Positions 39,016 through 43,982 of a stretch of DNA of 43,982 nucleotides are shown piece by piece; position 1 is the first letter of the stretch, and each line of letters starts with the position of its first letter. The translations under genes and the position numbers were made by a program. Source of the stretch: an uncultured Clostridia bacterium (GTDB lineage Bacteria > Bacillota > Clostridia > Oscillospirales > Ruminococcaceae); the NCBI GenBank assembly GCA_947624375.1, contig CANQKD010000017.1:1-43982 (forward strand), given 5' to 3'. The notes below the pieces were generated by a model. That model was given only the letters and a program-made list of their open reading frames with translations. It was not told the DNA's origin and did no database searches.

Positions 39016-40236
39016 TTACTTGTCAGCTATAACATCTATGCCGGGGAGCACCTTGCCCTCGAGATACTCAAGCGATGCGCCGCCGCCTGTGGAGATGTGG
39101 CTCATCTTGTCTGCAAAACCGAGCTGTATAACAGCCGCAGCAGAGTCGCCGCCGCCGATTATTGTGGTAGCATCGGTATCAGCCAGAGCCTTGGCAACCG
39201 CTATAGTGCCCTTTGCAAGAGTGGGGTTCTCAAATACGCCCATAGGTCCGTTCCATACAACGGTCTTTGCGGACTTAACAGCATCAGCGAAAAGCTCTGC
39301 GGTCTTTGCGCCTATATCAAGACCCATCTTGTCAGCGGGTATCTTGTCGCAGTCTACGTTTTCAACGGCTATCTCAGCGTCGATAGGATCGGGGAACGCA
39401 GCTGCAACAGCGGTATCAACGGGCAGGAGCAGATTTTTGCCTGCTGCCTTAGCCTTAGCTATCATGTCCTTGCAGTAGTCGAGCTTGGTGTCGTCAACGA
39501 GCGACTTGCCGACCTCACAGCCCTGTGCTTTAAGGAACGTATAAGCCATGCCGCCGCCGATGATGAGCGTATCGCACTTTTCGATAAGGTTGTTTATAAC
39601 GTTGAGCTTATCGGCAACTTTTGCGCCGCCGAGGATAGCTACGAACGGTCTTACGGGGTCTTCAACGGCATTGCCGAGGAAGTTGATCTCTTTCTGCATA
39701 AGGTAGCCGACTGCGGTTTCCTTGACAAACTTTGTAACGCCTGCCGTAGATGCGTGCGCTCTGTGAGCCGAACCGAAAGCATCCATAACGAAAACCTGAC
39801 CGTCTACGAGATCTGCAAGCTCTTTAGCGAACTCTTCGCCGTTCTTGGTCTCCTCATTTCCGCGGAAACGGGTGTTTTCAAGAACAACTATCTCGCCGTC
39901 GTTCATTTCTGCTACTGCTTTCTTAGCATTCTCGCCTACAACGGTATCGTCTTTAGCGAAAGTTACCTTTGCAGAAACGAGCTCAGCAAGTCTTTTAGCC
40001 GCCGGTGCGAGCGAGAACTTATCCTCGGGACCGTTCTTGGGCTTGCCCAGGTGCGAGCAAAGAACGACCTTTGCGCCGTTTTCCGTCAGCTTATTGATAG
40101 TGGGAAGCGCGGCTGTTATCCTGTTGTCGTTGGTGATAACGCCGTCCTTCAGCGGAACGTTAAAGTCAACTCTTACGAGCACCTTTTTACCTTTAACGTT
40201 AATGTCTTCAACTGTGACCTTGTTTAATCCTGCCAT
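39016..40236 (-). CDS. pgk: Phosphoglycerate kinase
   Basis: A 406-residue cytoplasmic glycolytic enzyme making ATP and 3-phosphoglycerate from 1,3-bisphosphoglycerate. Signature [12 protein letters not shown], substrate Arg/His motifs ([31 protein letters not shown]), hinge GGAKVADKL, and nucleotide site GPMGVFE and GGGDSAAAV. Length is within the usual 390-420. It has its own promoter (40314-40342) and terminator, and is alone, not in a gap-pgk-tpi operon. GAGAGG lies 10 bases before the ATG. The toxin-antitoxin-like array begins 160 bases upstream of its start. Confidence 0.97.
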   Translation of the reverse strand: MAGLNKVTVEDINVKGKKVLVRVDFNVPLKDGVITNDNRITAALPTINKLTENGAKVVLCSHLGKPKNGPEDKFSLAPAAKRLAELVSAKVTFAKDDTVVGENAKKAVAEMNDGEIVVLENTRFRGNEETKNGEEFAKELADLVDGQVFVMDAFGSAHRAHASTAGVTKFVKETAVGYLMQKEINFLGNAVEDPVRPFVAILGGAKVADKLNVINNLIEKCDTLIIGGGMAYTFLKAQGCEVGKSLVDDTKLDYCKDMIAKAKAAGKNLLLPVDTAVAAAFPDPIDAEIAVENVDCDKIPADKMGLDIGAKTAELFADAVKSAKTVVWNGPMGVFENPTLAKGTIAVAKALADTDATTIIGGGDSAAAVIQLGFADKMSHISTGGGASLEYLEGKVLPGIDVIADK

Positions 40237-40313
40237 AAAGTGACATCCTCTCTTGAAATGTTGTCAGCCAAAGCTGCATTGCCATTTCGCCGAGCGAAAC
40301 AGCTCATACTTAT

Positions 40314-40342
40314 ATTGTACAACATATTGCCGAAAATTGCAA
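40314..40342 (-). promoter_or_regulatory. Promoter of pgk
   Basis: Minus-strand TTGCAA (40337-40342), 17-bp spacer, TACAAT (40314-40319). A TTTCGC-TCG-GCGAAA hairpin lies in the leader. Confidence 0.6.
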
Positions 40343-40514
40343 GTGTTTTCTTAAAAGAAAAGCCGCTTTTTATATATCGGGGTGTGGAGCAGTTTTATTG
40401 ACAAATCATGTTGAAATATGTTATAATAAGTACAGTGCCGGTAAGGTACGAAAACGGTAGCGGTTAGACTCCCTGTTACTCCCTCGGTCTGAGGAAGAAA
40501 GGGAGGTGAGTATT

Positions 40515-40589
40515 ATGGATTATTTTACCTTAATACTTATCATCATTATTCTGTATTACATAGATAATATCACGAATAATAGAAAATAA
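40515..40589 (+). CDS. Small hydrophobic peptide, putative type I toxin, unit 1
   Basis: A 24-residue peptide beginning MDYFTLILIIIILYYIDN and ending in NNRK: one membrane-spanning stretch (about residues 4-16), then a polar, basic tail, the usual build of Fst/Ldr/Ibs-type membrane toxins. Promoter TTGACA (40398-40403), 18-bp spacer, TATAAT (40422-40427). Ribosome site GGGAGGTGAG is 5-8 bases before the ATG and can pair with ACTCCCT in the leader (about 40467-40474), so translation should be low without refolding. The stop codon lies in the first arm of the terminator hairpin 40586-40618. The same peptide pattern in seven further units, with the start, stop and ribosome site kept, argues that it is translated. 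Confidence 0.75.
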   Translation: MDYFTLILIIIILYYIDNITNNRK

Positions 40590-40677
40590 CCGCCCTCACT
40601 TCCAAATGCGGCGGTTATCTATGACCAACAAATTCGGGAGTTAGCCGCTATCGTACTAAGCCGGCACTTCCTTTTCT
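40580..40677 (-). ncRNA. Putative antitoxin RNA, unit 1
   Basis: Minus-strand promoter TTGACA (40707-40712), 17-bp spacer, TATAAT (40684-40689), start near 40677. The RNA of about 95 bases begins like the toxin mRNA (GTGCCGG...TAGCGGCTAACTCCC) and ends in the shared terminator, whose loop holds ATTTGGAAG. It overlaps the end of the toxin mRNA by about 40 bases. Confidence 0.7.
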
Positions 40678-40838
40678 AAATATATTATACACCATTGCAA
40701 TTCATTTGTCAAGCGTTTTTATTGACAAATCATGTTGAAATATGTTATAATAAATATAGTGCCGGTGAGGTACGAAAACGGTAGCGGTTAGACTCCCGAT
40801 CTTTCCCTCGGTCTGAGGCAGAAAGGGGGGCGGTATCT

Positions 40839-40916
40839 ATGGATTACATATCCTTGATATTGATAATTATTATATTAATAATCGTCGATGACATTATTAA
40901 CAATAATAAAAAATAA
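40839..40916 (+). CDS. Small hydrophobic peptide, putative type I toxin, unit 2
   Basis: A 25-residue peptide, MDYISLILIIIILIIVDD followed by a basic tail ending NNNKK. Promoter TTGACA (40722-40727), 18-bp spacer, TATAAT (40746-40751). AAAGGGGGG lies 9 bases before the ATG and is closed in a hairpin with CTTTCCCTC (40801-40809; inner stem CCTC/GAGG). The stop codon is in the terminator stem AATAACCG/CGGTTATT (to 40946), which has T-runs on both strands. The peptide is identical to that of unit 3. Confidence 0.75.
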   Translation: MDYISLILIIIILIIVDDIINNNKK

Positions 40917-41009
40917 CCGCACGACTCTCCAAAGTATAACGGTTATTTTTTATAGCCTATAAATTTTGGGAGCTAGCCGCTATCGTACATAGCCGGTACT
41001 TCCTTTTCT
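40906..41009 (-). ncRNA. Putative antitoxin RNA, unit 2
   Basis: Minus-strand TTGACA (41039-41044), 17-bp spacer, TATAAT (41016-41021). The 5' part reads GTACCGGCTATGTACGAT then AGCGGCTAGCTCCC; it differs at several positions from unit 3 although the toxins are identical. Terminator loop contains CTTTGGAGAG. Confidence 0.7.
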
Positions 41010-41170
41010 AAATATATTATACACCATTGCAATTCATTTGTCAAGCGTTTTTATTGACAAATCATGTTGAAATATGTTATAATAAATATAGTGCCGGTGA
41101 GGTACGAAAACGGTAGCGGTTAGACTCCCGATCTTTCCCTCGGTCTGAGGCAGAAAGGGGGGCGGTATCT

Positions 41171-41248
41171 ATGGATTACATATCCTTGATATTGATAATT
41201 ATTATATTAATAATCGTCGATGACATTATTAACAATAATAAAAAATAA
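41171..41248 (+). CDS. Small hydrophobic peptide, putative type I toxin, unit 3
   Basis: Identical 25-residue peptide and leader to unit 2. Promoter TTGACA (41054-41059), 18-bp spacer, TATAAT (41078-41083). Nearest unit to the pilin gene on the left. Confidence 0.75.
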   Translation: MDYISLILIIIILIIVDDIINNNKK

Positions 41249-41334
41249 CCGCACGACTCTCCAAAGTATAACGGTTATTTTTTATAGCTGTTTAGGGAAC
41301 TAGCCGCTATCGTACTAAGCCGGCACTTCCTTCT
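41238..41334 (-). ncRNA. Putative antitoxin RNA, unit 3
   Basis: Minus-strand TTGACA (41364-41369), 17-bp spacer of different sequence from other units, TATAAT (41341-41346). 5' part GTGCCGGCTTAGTACGAT then AGCGGCTAGTTCCC. A small deletion lies before GTGCCGG (GTAGAAGGAAG instead of TTTAGAAAAGGAAG), the only unit where this region has changed. Confidence 0.68.
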
Positions 41335-41548
41335 ACATATATTATACACCACTTTTGGCGGAATGTCAAGCGGAAATTTTGCAGGCAAAACATTTTACAA
41401 ATTCACAAATGTGCGTTTAAGATAAGAACATTTTGTTAAAATACCACGTACACCCAACCGCTTTTGTGCTTTTTGACCTATATTTCAGTCACAATTTGTT
41501 CAAAAAATCAAAAAAAGTTACAGAGCGGTTACAAACACAAAAATACAG

Positions 41549-41577
41549 TTGACTATTAAACAAATTGCGACTATAAT
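41549..41577 (+). promoter_or_regulatory. Promoter of the pilin gene
   Basis: TTGACT (41549-41554), 17-bp spacer, TATAAT (41572-41577). AGAGCGGTTA occurs twice around it (41522-41531 and 41595-41604). Leader about 80 bases. The rest of 41370-41662 is AT-rich with nothing else recognised. Confidence 0.75.
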
Positions 41578-41662
41578 ATTAACAAGAGGTGAATAGAGCG
41601 GTTAGCAATTAACAGCTTGTTCACAACTCGGACAAATTTATTTTTTAATGGAGGTAATACTA

Positions 41663-42196
41663 ATGAAAAAGTCAAACAAGGGCTTCACGCTCGTTGAGCT
41701 TATCGTTGTTATTGCTATCATCGGTATACTTGCAGCTATACTCGTTCCTGCAATGATCGGTTATATCACTGACTCTAAGCTCTCATCCGCAAACTCATCC
41801 GCTAAGCAGGTTTACACTGCTATCAACAACTACTGTGAGAAGGTTGTTTCTAACATGGCACCTATTGATGCAGGAGATACCAACGAAGTAACAATCCCGA
41901 CCAAATCTTCTTTGACCAAGATGGGTACTGATGTTGAGACTTCCACGCTTCCTACTACTGCCCCTACCTCTCTTGCTGAATGGGAACCTTGGCTCGCTGA
42001 TGCTGTAGCACTTTCTATGGGCGATGAGGCTGCTGGCTCTGTATTTGTATGCAGAATCAAGAGTGGCTTCCCGACTGCACTTATCTGGAAAAAGACTGAT
42101 GGCGATCCGTATATAGGCGGCTATCCTAAGCAGGCTACAAAGAAGGATTGGTCACTTGCTGATGCTGCTGGTTCATCTGCTGCACCTACTACCTGA
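41663..42196 (+). CDS. Type IV major pilin-like protein
   Basis: A 177-residue prepilin. Leader MKKSNKG is cut by prepilin peptidase before F8 (G|FTLVELIVVIAIIGILAA); mature Glu5 is present, followed by the hydrophobic assembly helix. The rest is a small globular domain with two cysteines (NNYCEKV and FVCRIKSG) that could form a disulphide, and a low-complexity end (SSAAPTT). R. albus uses such pilins for adhesion to cellulose, so a similar role is plausible. The start at 41663 follows from GGAGG 8 bases ahead. No other pilus gene is in the window. It is alone in its transcript, with terminator at 42239-42266, and lies between the two arms of the toxin-antitoxin-like array. Confidence 0.93.
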   Translation: MKKSNKGFTLVELIVVIAIIGILAAILVPAMIGYITDSKLSSANSSAKQVYTAINNYCEKVVSNMAPIDAGDTNEVTIPTKSSLTKMGTDVETSTLPTTAPTSLAEWEPWLADAVALSMGDEAAGSVFVCRIKSGFPTALIWKKTDGDPYIGGYPKQATKKDWSLADAAGSSAAPTT

Positions 42197-42238
42197 TTTT
42201 AGTCAGATAAGCTAAACAAACAATTACTTAAATAAAAA

Positions 42239-42266
42239 GGCTCGCCATATGGCGGGTCTTTTTTTG
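42239..42266 (+). terminator. Terminator after the pilin gene
   Basis: GGCTCGCC-ATAT-GGCGGGTC stem and a TTTTTTTT tail. Unit 4 begins 10 bases later. Confidence 0.88.
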
Positions 42267-42310
42267 CATTTTTGCTTGACAAACAGATTTGTATGGTGTA
42301 TAATATATTT

Positions 42311-42406
42311 AGAAAAGGAAGTGCCGGAACAGACTAAGCGGTTGCTTCCCAATTGTAAGTTATTTAAAAAATAACCGTACAGTTTGTGAGGCTGCGGTTA
42401 TTTTTT
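42311..42406 (+). ncRNA. Putative antitoxin RNA, unit 4
   Basis: TTGACA (42276-42281), 17-bp spacer, TATAAT (42299-42304). Begins GTGCCGGAACAGACTAAGCG then GTTGCTTCCC, the sub-family B sequence also found in units 7 and 8. Terminator AACCG/CGGTT with CAG/CTG; loop GTTTGTGAGG. Confidence 0.7.
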
Positions 42407-42475
42407 GATGTTTTTTATGATTTCGTCAATTACGACTAGTATCAATAATGTAAGCGCTAGTATAGCAACTTGCAT
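42398..42475 (-). CDS. Small hydrophobic peptide, putative type I toxin, unit 4
   Basis: A 25-residue peptide, MQVAILALTLLILVVIDE followed by IIKNIKK: sub-family B, with EIIKNI(H)KK at the end rather than DDI..NNKK. Minus-strand promoter TTGACA (42599-42604), 18-bp spacer, TATAAT (42575-42580). Ribosome site GAAAGGGGTGG about 7 bases before the ATG. The leader starts GTGCCGGAATCAGGCTATTC then GGAGCGGTTGTTTCCC, like its antitoxin, and carries an extra small hairpin GCTTGCATGCAAG. Confidence 0.73.
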   Translation of the reverse strand: MQVAILALTLLILVVIDEIIKNIKK

Positions 42476-42648
42476 GAACACCACCCCTTTCTCCTATGTA
42501 TTGACTTGCATGCAAGCCGTATAGGGGTAAAGGGAAACAACCGCTCCGAATAGCCTGATTCCGGCACTATGCTTATTATAACATATTTCAACATGATTTG
42601 TCAATAAAAACGCTTGACAAATAGGTTTGTTTGGTGTATAATATATTT

Positions 42649-42745
42649 AGAAAAGGAAGTGCCGGCTTAGTACGATAGCGGCTAACTCCCAAACGTATGG
42701 TTAAAAAGTAACCGTAGCAATTTGGCAGATGTGCGGTTACTTTTT
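42649..42745 (+). ncRNA. Putative antitoxin RNA, unit 5
   Basis: TTGACA (42614-42619), 17-bp spacer, TATAAT (42637-42642). Sub-family A 5' end GTGCCGGCTTAGTACGAT then AGCGGCTAACTCCC. Terminator GTAACCG/CGGTTAC, loop with ATTTGGCAG. Confidence 0.7.
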
Positions 42746-42817
42746 GTTATTTTTATTGATAATATCGTCGATAAGTATCAATATTATAACTATCAATATC
42801 AATGTGATATTATCCAT
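42737..42817 (-). CDS. Small hydrophobic peptide, putative type I toxin, unit 5
   Basis: A 26-residue peptide, MDNITLILIVIILILIDD then a tail ending NKNNKK (sub-family A). Minus-strand promoter TTGACA (42928-42933), 18-bp spacer, TATAAT (42904-42909). AAAGGGGGCG precedes the ATG. Leader has ACTCCCTCGGTCTGAGG upstream of the ribosome site, able to mask it as in unit 1. The stop lies in the terminator stem, which here is GTAACC/GGTTAC, a compensated change. Confidence 0.74.
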   Translation of the reverse strand: MDNITLILIVIILILIDDIINKNNKK

Positions 42818-42977
42818 TGACATCGCCCCCTTTCTTCCTCAGACCGAGGGAGTAACAGGGAGAATAGCCGCTACCGTTTTCGTACCTCACCGGCACTGTA
42901 CTTATTATAACATATTTCGCCACGGTTTGTCAATAAAAACGCTTGACAAATCGGCTTGCGTGGTGTATAATATATTT

Positions 42978-43075
42978 AGAAAAGGAAGTGCCGGCTTAGT
43001 ACGATAGCGGCTAGCTCCCAAAGTTTACAATTTAAATAATCGCTGCGCTTTGGAAGGGACAGCGGTTATTTTTTA
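42978..43075 (+). ncRNA. Putative antitoxin RNA, unit 6
   Basis: TTGACA (42943-42948), 17-bp spacer, TATAAT (42966-42971). 5' end GTGCCGGCTTAGTACGAT then AGCGGCTAGCTCCC. Terminator ATAATCGCTG/CAGCGGTTAT with one G-U pair; loop CTTTGGAAGG. Confidence 0.7.
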
Positions 43076-43143
43076 TTATTCTTAGTTATATCATCAATGT
43101 AATACAGAATAATAATTATGAGTATTAATGTTAAATAATCCAT
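43066..43143 (-). CDS. Small hydrophobic peptide, putative type I toxin, unit 6
   Basis: A 25-residue peptide, MDYLTLILIIIILYYIDD then ITKNNKK, nearly the unit 1 peptide with mostly synonymous or conservative changes at DNA level, which suggests the amino acids are under selection. Minus-strand promoter TTGACA (43252-43257), 18-bp spacer, TATAAT (43228-43233). Ribosome site GGGGGTGAG before the ATG; the leader carries the same GTGCCGG...TAGCGG start. Confidence 0.75.
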   Translation of the reverse strand: MDYLTLILIIIILYYIDDITKNNKK

Positions 43144-43301
43144 TAAACTCACCCCCAATCTTCCTCGGACGGAGGAGAAATGGGAGAATAGCCGCTACCG
43201 TTTTCGTACCTTACCGGCACTGTACTTATTATAACATATTTCAACATGATTTGTCAATAAAAACGCTTGACAAATCAAATGCAATGGTGTATAATATATT
43301 T

Positions 43302-43393
43302 AGAAAAGGAAGTGCCGGAACAGACTAAGCGGTTGCTTCCCGAATTAACAGTTGAAAATAACCGTCAGATTTGGTAGCCTGCGGTTATTTTTT
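43302..43393 (+). ncRNA. Putative antitoxin RNA, unit 7
   Basis: TTGACA (43267-43272), 17-bp spacer, TATAAT (43290-43295). Sub-family B 5' end as in units 4 and 8. Terminator AATAACCG/CGGTTATT with CAG/CTG; loop ATTTGGTAG. Confidence 0.7.
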
Positions 43394-43465
43394 GTGTATG
43401 TTCTTAATAATCTCGTTTATCAACGCGAGAATTATTATAAGCAATACTGCCGTAGCAATATCCAT
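43385..43465 (-). CDS. Small hydrophobic peptide, putative type I toxin, unit 7
   Basis: A 26-residue peptide, MDIATAVLLIIILALINE then IIKNIHKK (sub-family B). The ATG at 43465 is chosen because AGGGGG lies 7 bases ahead; an ATG two codons earlier (43471) abuts it. Minus-strand promoter TTGACA (43568-43573), 18-bp spacer, TATAAT (43544-43549). The ribosome site can pair with TTTCCCTTTACCC in the leader. Confidence 0.73.
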   Translation of the reverse strand: MDIATAVLLIIILALINEIIKNIHKK

Positions 43466-43617
43466 ATACATACCCCCTTTCTTCCTCAGTCTGAGGGTAA
43501 AGGGAAACAACCGCCCGAATAGCCTGATTCCGGCACTATGCTTATTATAACATATTTCAACATGATTTGTCAATAAAAACGCTTGACAAATGAATTGCAA
43601 TGGTGTATAATATATTT

Positions 43618-43713
43618 AGAAAAGGAAGTGCCGGAACAGACTAAGCGGTTGCTTCCCGTAGATATGGTTAAAATAACCGCATCACTTTGGAAGAGCTATG
43701 CGGTTATTTTTTT
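43618..43713 (+). ncRNA. Putative antitoxin RNA, unit 8
   Basis: TTGACA (43583-43588), 17-bp spacer, TATAAT (43606-43611). 5' end identical to unit 7 over about 30 bases. Terminator ATAACCGCAT/ATGCGGTTAT; loop CTTTGGAAGAG. Confidence 0.7.
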
Positions 43714-43802
43714 ATATTCTTTATGATCTCGCTTATGATCGCGAAGATCACAGCAAAGACCAGTGAAAGAATGATAGAAAGAACTACATAAAGTATTTCC
43801 AT
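43704..43802 (-). CDS. Small hydrophobic peptide, putative type I toxin, unit 8
   Basis: A 32-residue peptide, the longest in the array: MEILYVVLSIILSLVFAVIF, then AIISEIIKNIKK (sub-family B end). Minus-strand promoter TTGACA (43932-43937), 18-bp spacer, TATAAT (43908-43913). GGGAGGGCG lies before the ATG and can pair with TTTCCCTC of the leader. The leader also has an extra palindrome GCATATGC not seen in most other units (compare GCATGC in unit 4). Confidence 0.73.
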   Translation of the reverse strand: MEILYVVLSIILSLVFAVIFAIISEIIKNIKK

Positions 43803-43982
43803 GTCTATCGCCCTCCCTTCCTATGTAGTCGGTCTGCATATGCAAACCGCAACGCTAGGGTATGAGGGAAACAACCGCCCGAATAGCCTGATTCCGGCAC
43901 TGTACTTATTATAACATATTTCAACATGATTTGTCAATAAAAACGCTTGACAAATGAATTGCAATGGTGTATAATATATTTA

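Larger units (their letters stand above)
40398..41369. repeat. Left array: three tandem type I toxin-antitoxin-like units, toxin on + strand
   Basis: Units at 40398-40712, 40722-41044 and 41054-41369. Each is bounded by two outward-lying -35 boxes of convergent promoters and neighbouring units are separated by the same 9 bases GCGTTTTTA, so promoters of adjacent units lie back to back. Units 2 and 3 are identical for about 220 bp (toxin side) and then differ (antitoxin side). Confidence 0.85.
42276..43982. repeat. Right array: five tandem type I toxin-antitoxin-like units plus start of a sixth, toxin on - strand
   Basis: Units at 42276-42604, 42614-42933, 42943-43257, 43267-43573, 43583-43937, and a partial one from 43947 (its antitoxin promoter TTGACA 43947-43952, TATAAT 43970-43975) cut by the window edge. 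Spacer between units is always TAAAAACGC. Orientation is opposite to the left array, so toxins on both sides point toward the pilin gene. Confidence 0.85.

Noticed and set aside
39097-40227. 376-residue + strand frame antisense to pgk
   Set aside because: Shadow of the pgk reading frame caused by codon bias; no promoter or ribosome site.
42729-43007. 90-residue frame on the + strand across units 5-6 (and a similar one at 43128-43328)
   Set aside because: They run through promoters and terminators of several units, have no ribosome site, and read the antisense of the peptides.
40398-43982. CRISPR array or simple MITE tract
   Set aside because: Units of 310-355 bp with conserved promoters, frames and terminators are far too large and structured for CRISPR repeats. 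Unit ends are only loosely inverted repeats and all junction spacers are identical, unlike target duplications of independent insertions; a mobile origin of the first unit remains possible.

Overview
The window looks like part of the chromosome of a Ruminococcus-type gut or rumen clostridium (Oscillospiraceae). The pointers are a lipoprotein family-5 cellulase, a type IV pilin with a very Ruminococcus-like leader, a SCIFF peptide with its radical SAM maturase, a folate ECF transporter under a THF riboswitch, strong TTGACA/TATAAT promoters with 17-bp spacers, AGGAGG ribosome sites and moderately high GC coding DNA with AT-rich gaps. No tRNA, rRNA or CRISPR array was seen.

Left part (1-19,600): a VapD-like gene behind a duplicated-domain gene shares an exact palindromic operator region with a zinc-ribbon/ribbon-helix-helix regulator. 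Then come cardiolipin synthase and a HAD phosphatase, a YfcE-type phosphodiesterase and a MATE exporter, a repeat-rich gap, the SCIFF maturase-SCIFF-FolT block, 6-phosphofructokinase, a PASTA kinase-like protein that lacks the catalytic residues, two small envelope/unknown genes, an orphan MazF toxin, a glycosyltransferase-TtcA-membrane protein operon with a long structured leader, and an NlpC/P60 hydrolase with a WalR-like box.

Middle (19,600-40,240): a degenerate GGDEF-EAL protein, a Ca2+-type P-ATPase overlapping by one base a single-chain MmeI-like restriction-modification enzyme, D-lactate dehydrogenase, a GntR-ABC operon, the cellulase, a four-gene phage-type lysis cassette (two tail/baseplate-like proteins, holin, GH25-LysM-Cpl7 endolysin) whose promoter carries a perfect LexA/SOS box, two small envelope genes, and phosphoglycerate kinase. 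Four intergenic gaps hold a dispersed mosaic of palindromic modules, with accompanying 7-bp tandem repeats.

Right part (40,398-43,982): the standout. Eight complete units of about 310-355 bp, plus the start of a ninth, lie in tandem around a type IV pilin gene: three in + orientation before it, at least five in - orientation after it. Each unit has two strong convergent promoters, a 24-32 residue hydrophobic peptide with a lysine-rich tail on one strand, a short (about 95-nt) antisense-side RNA on the other, and one shared bidirectional terminator that contains the peptide stop codon. This is the architecture of a type I toxin-antitoxin locus of the Fst/par kind, but here both RNAs start with nearly the same sequence, and that sequence co-varies between two sub-families together with the peptide. 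I think it is an undescribed, amplified type I toxin-antitoxin family.
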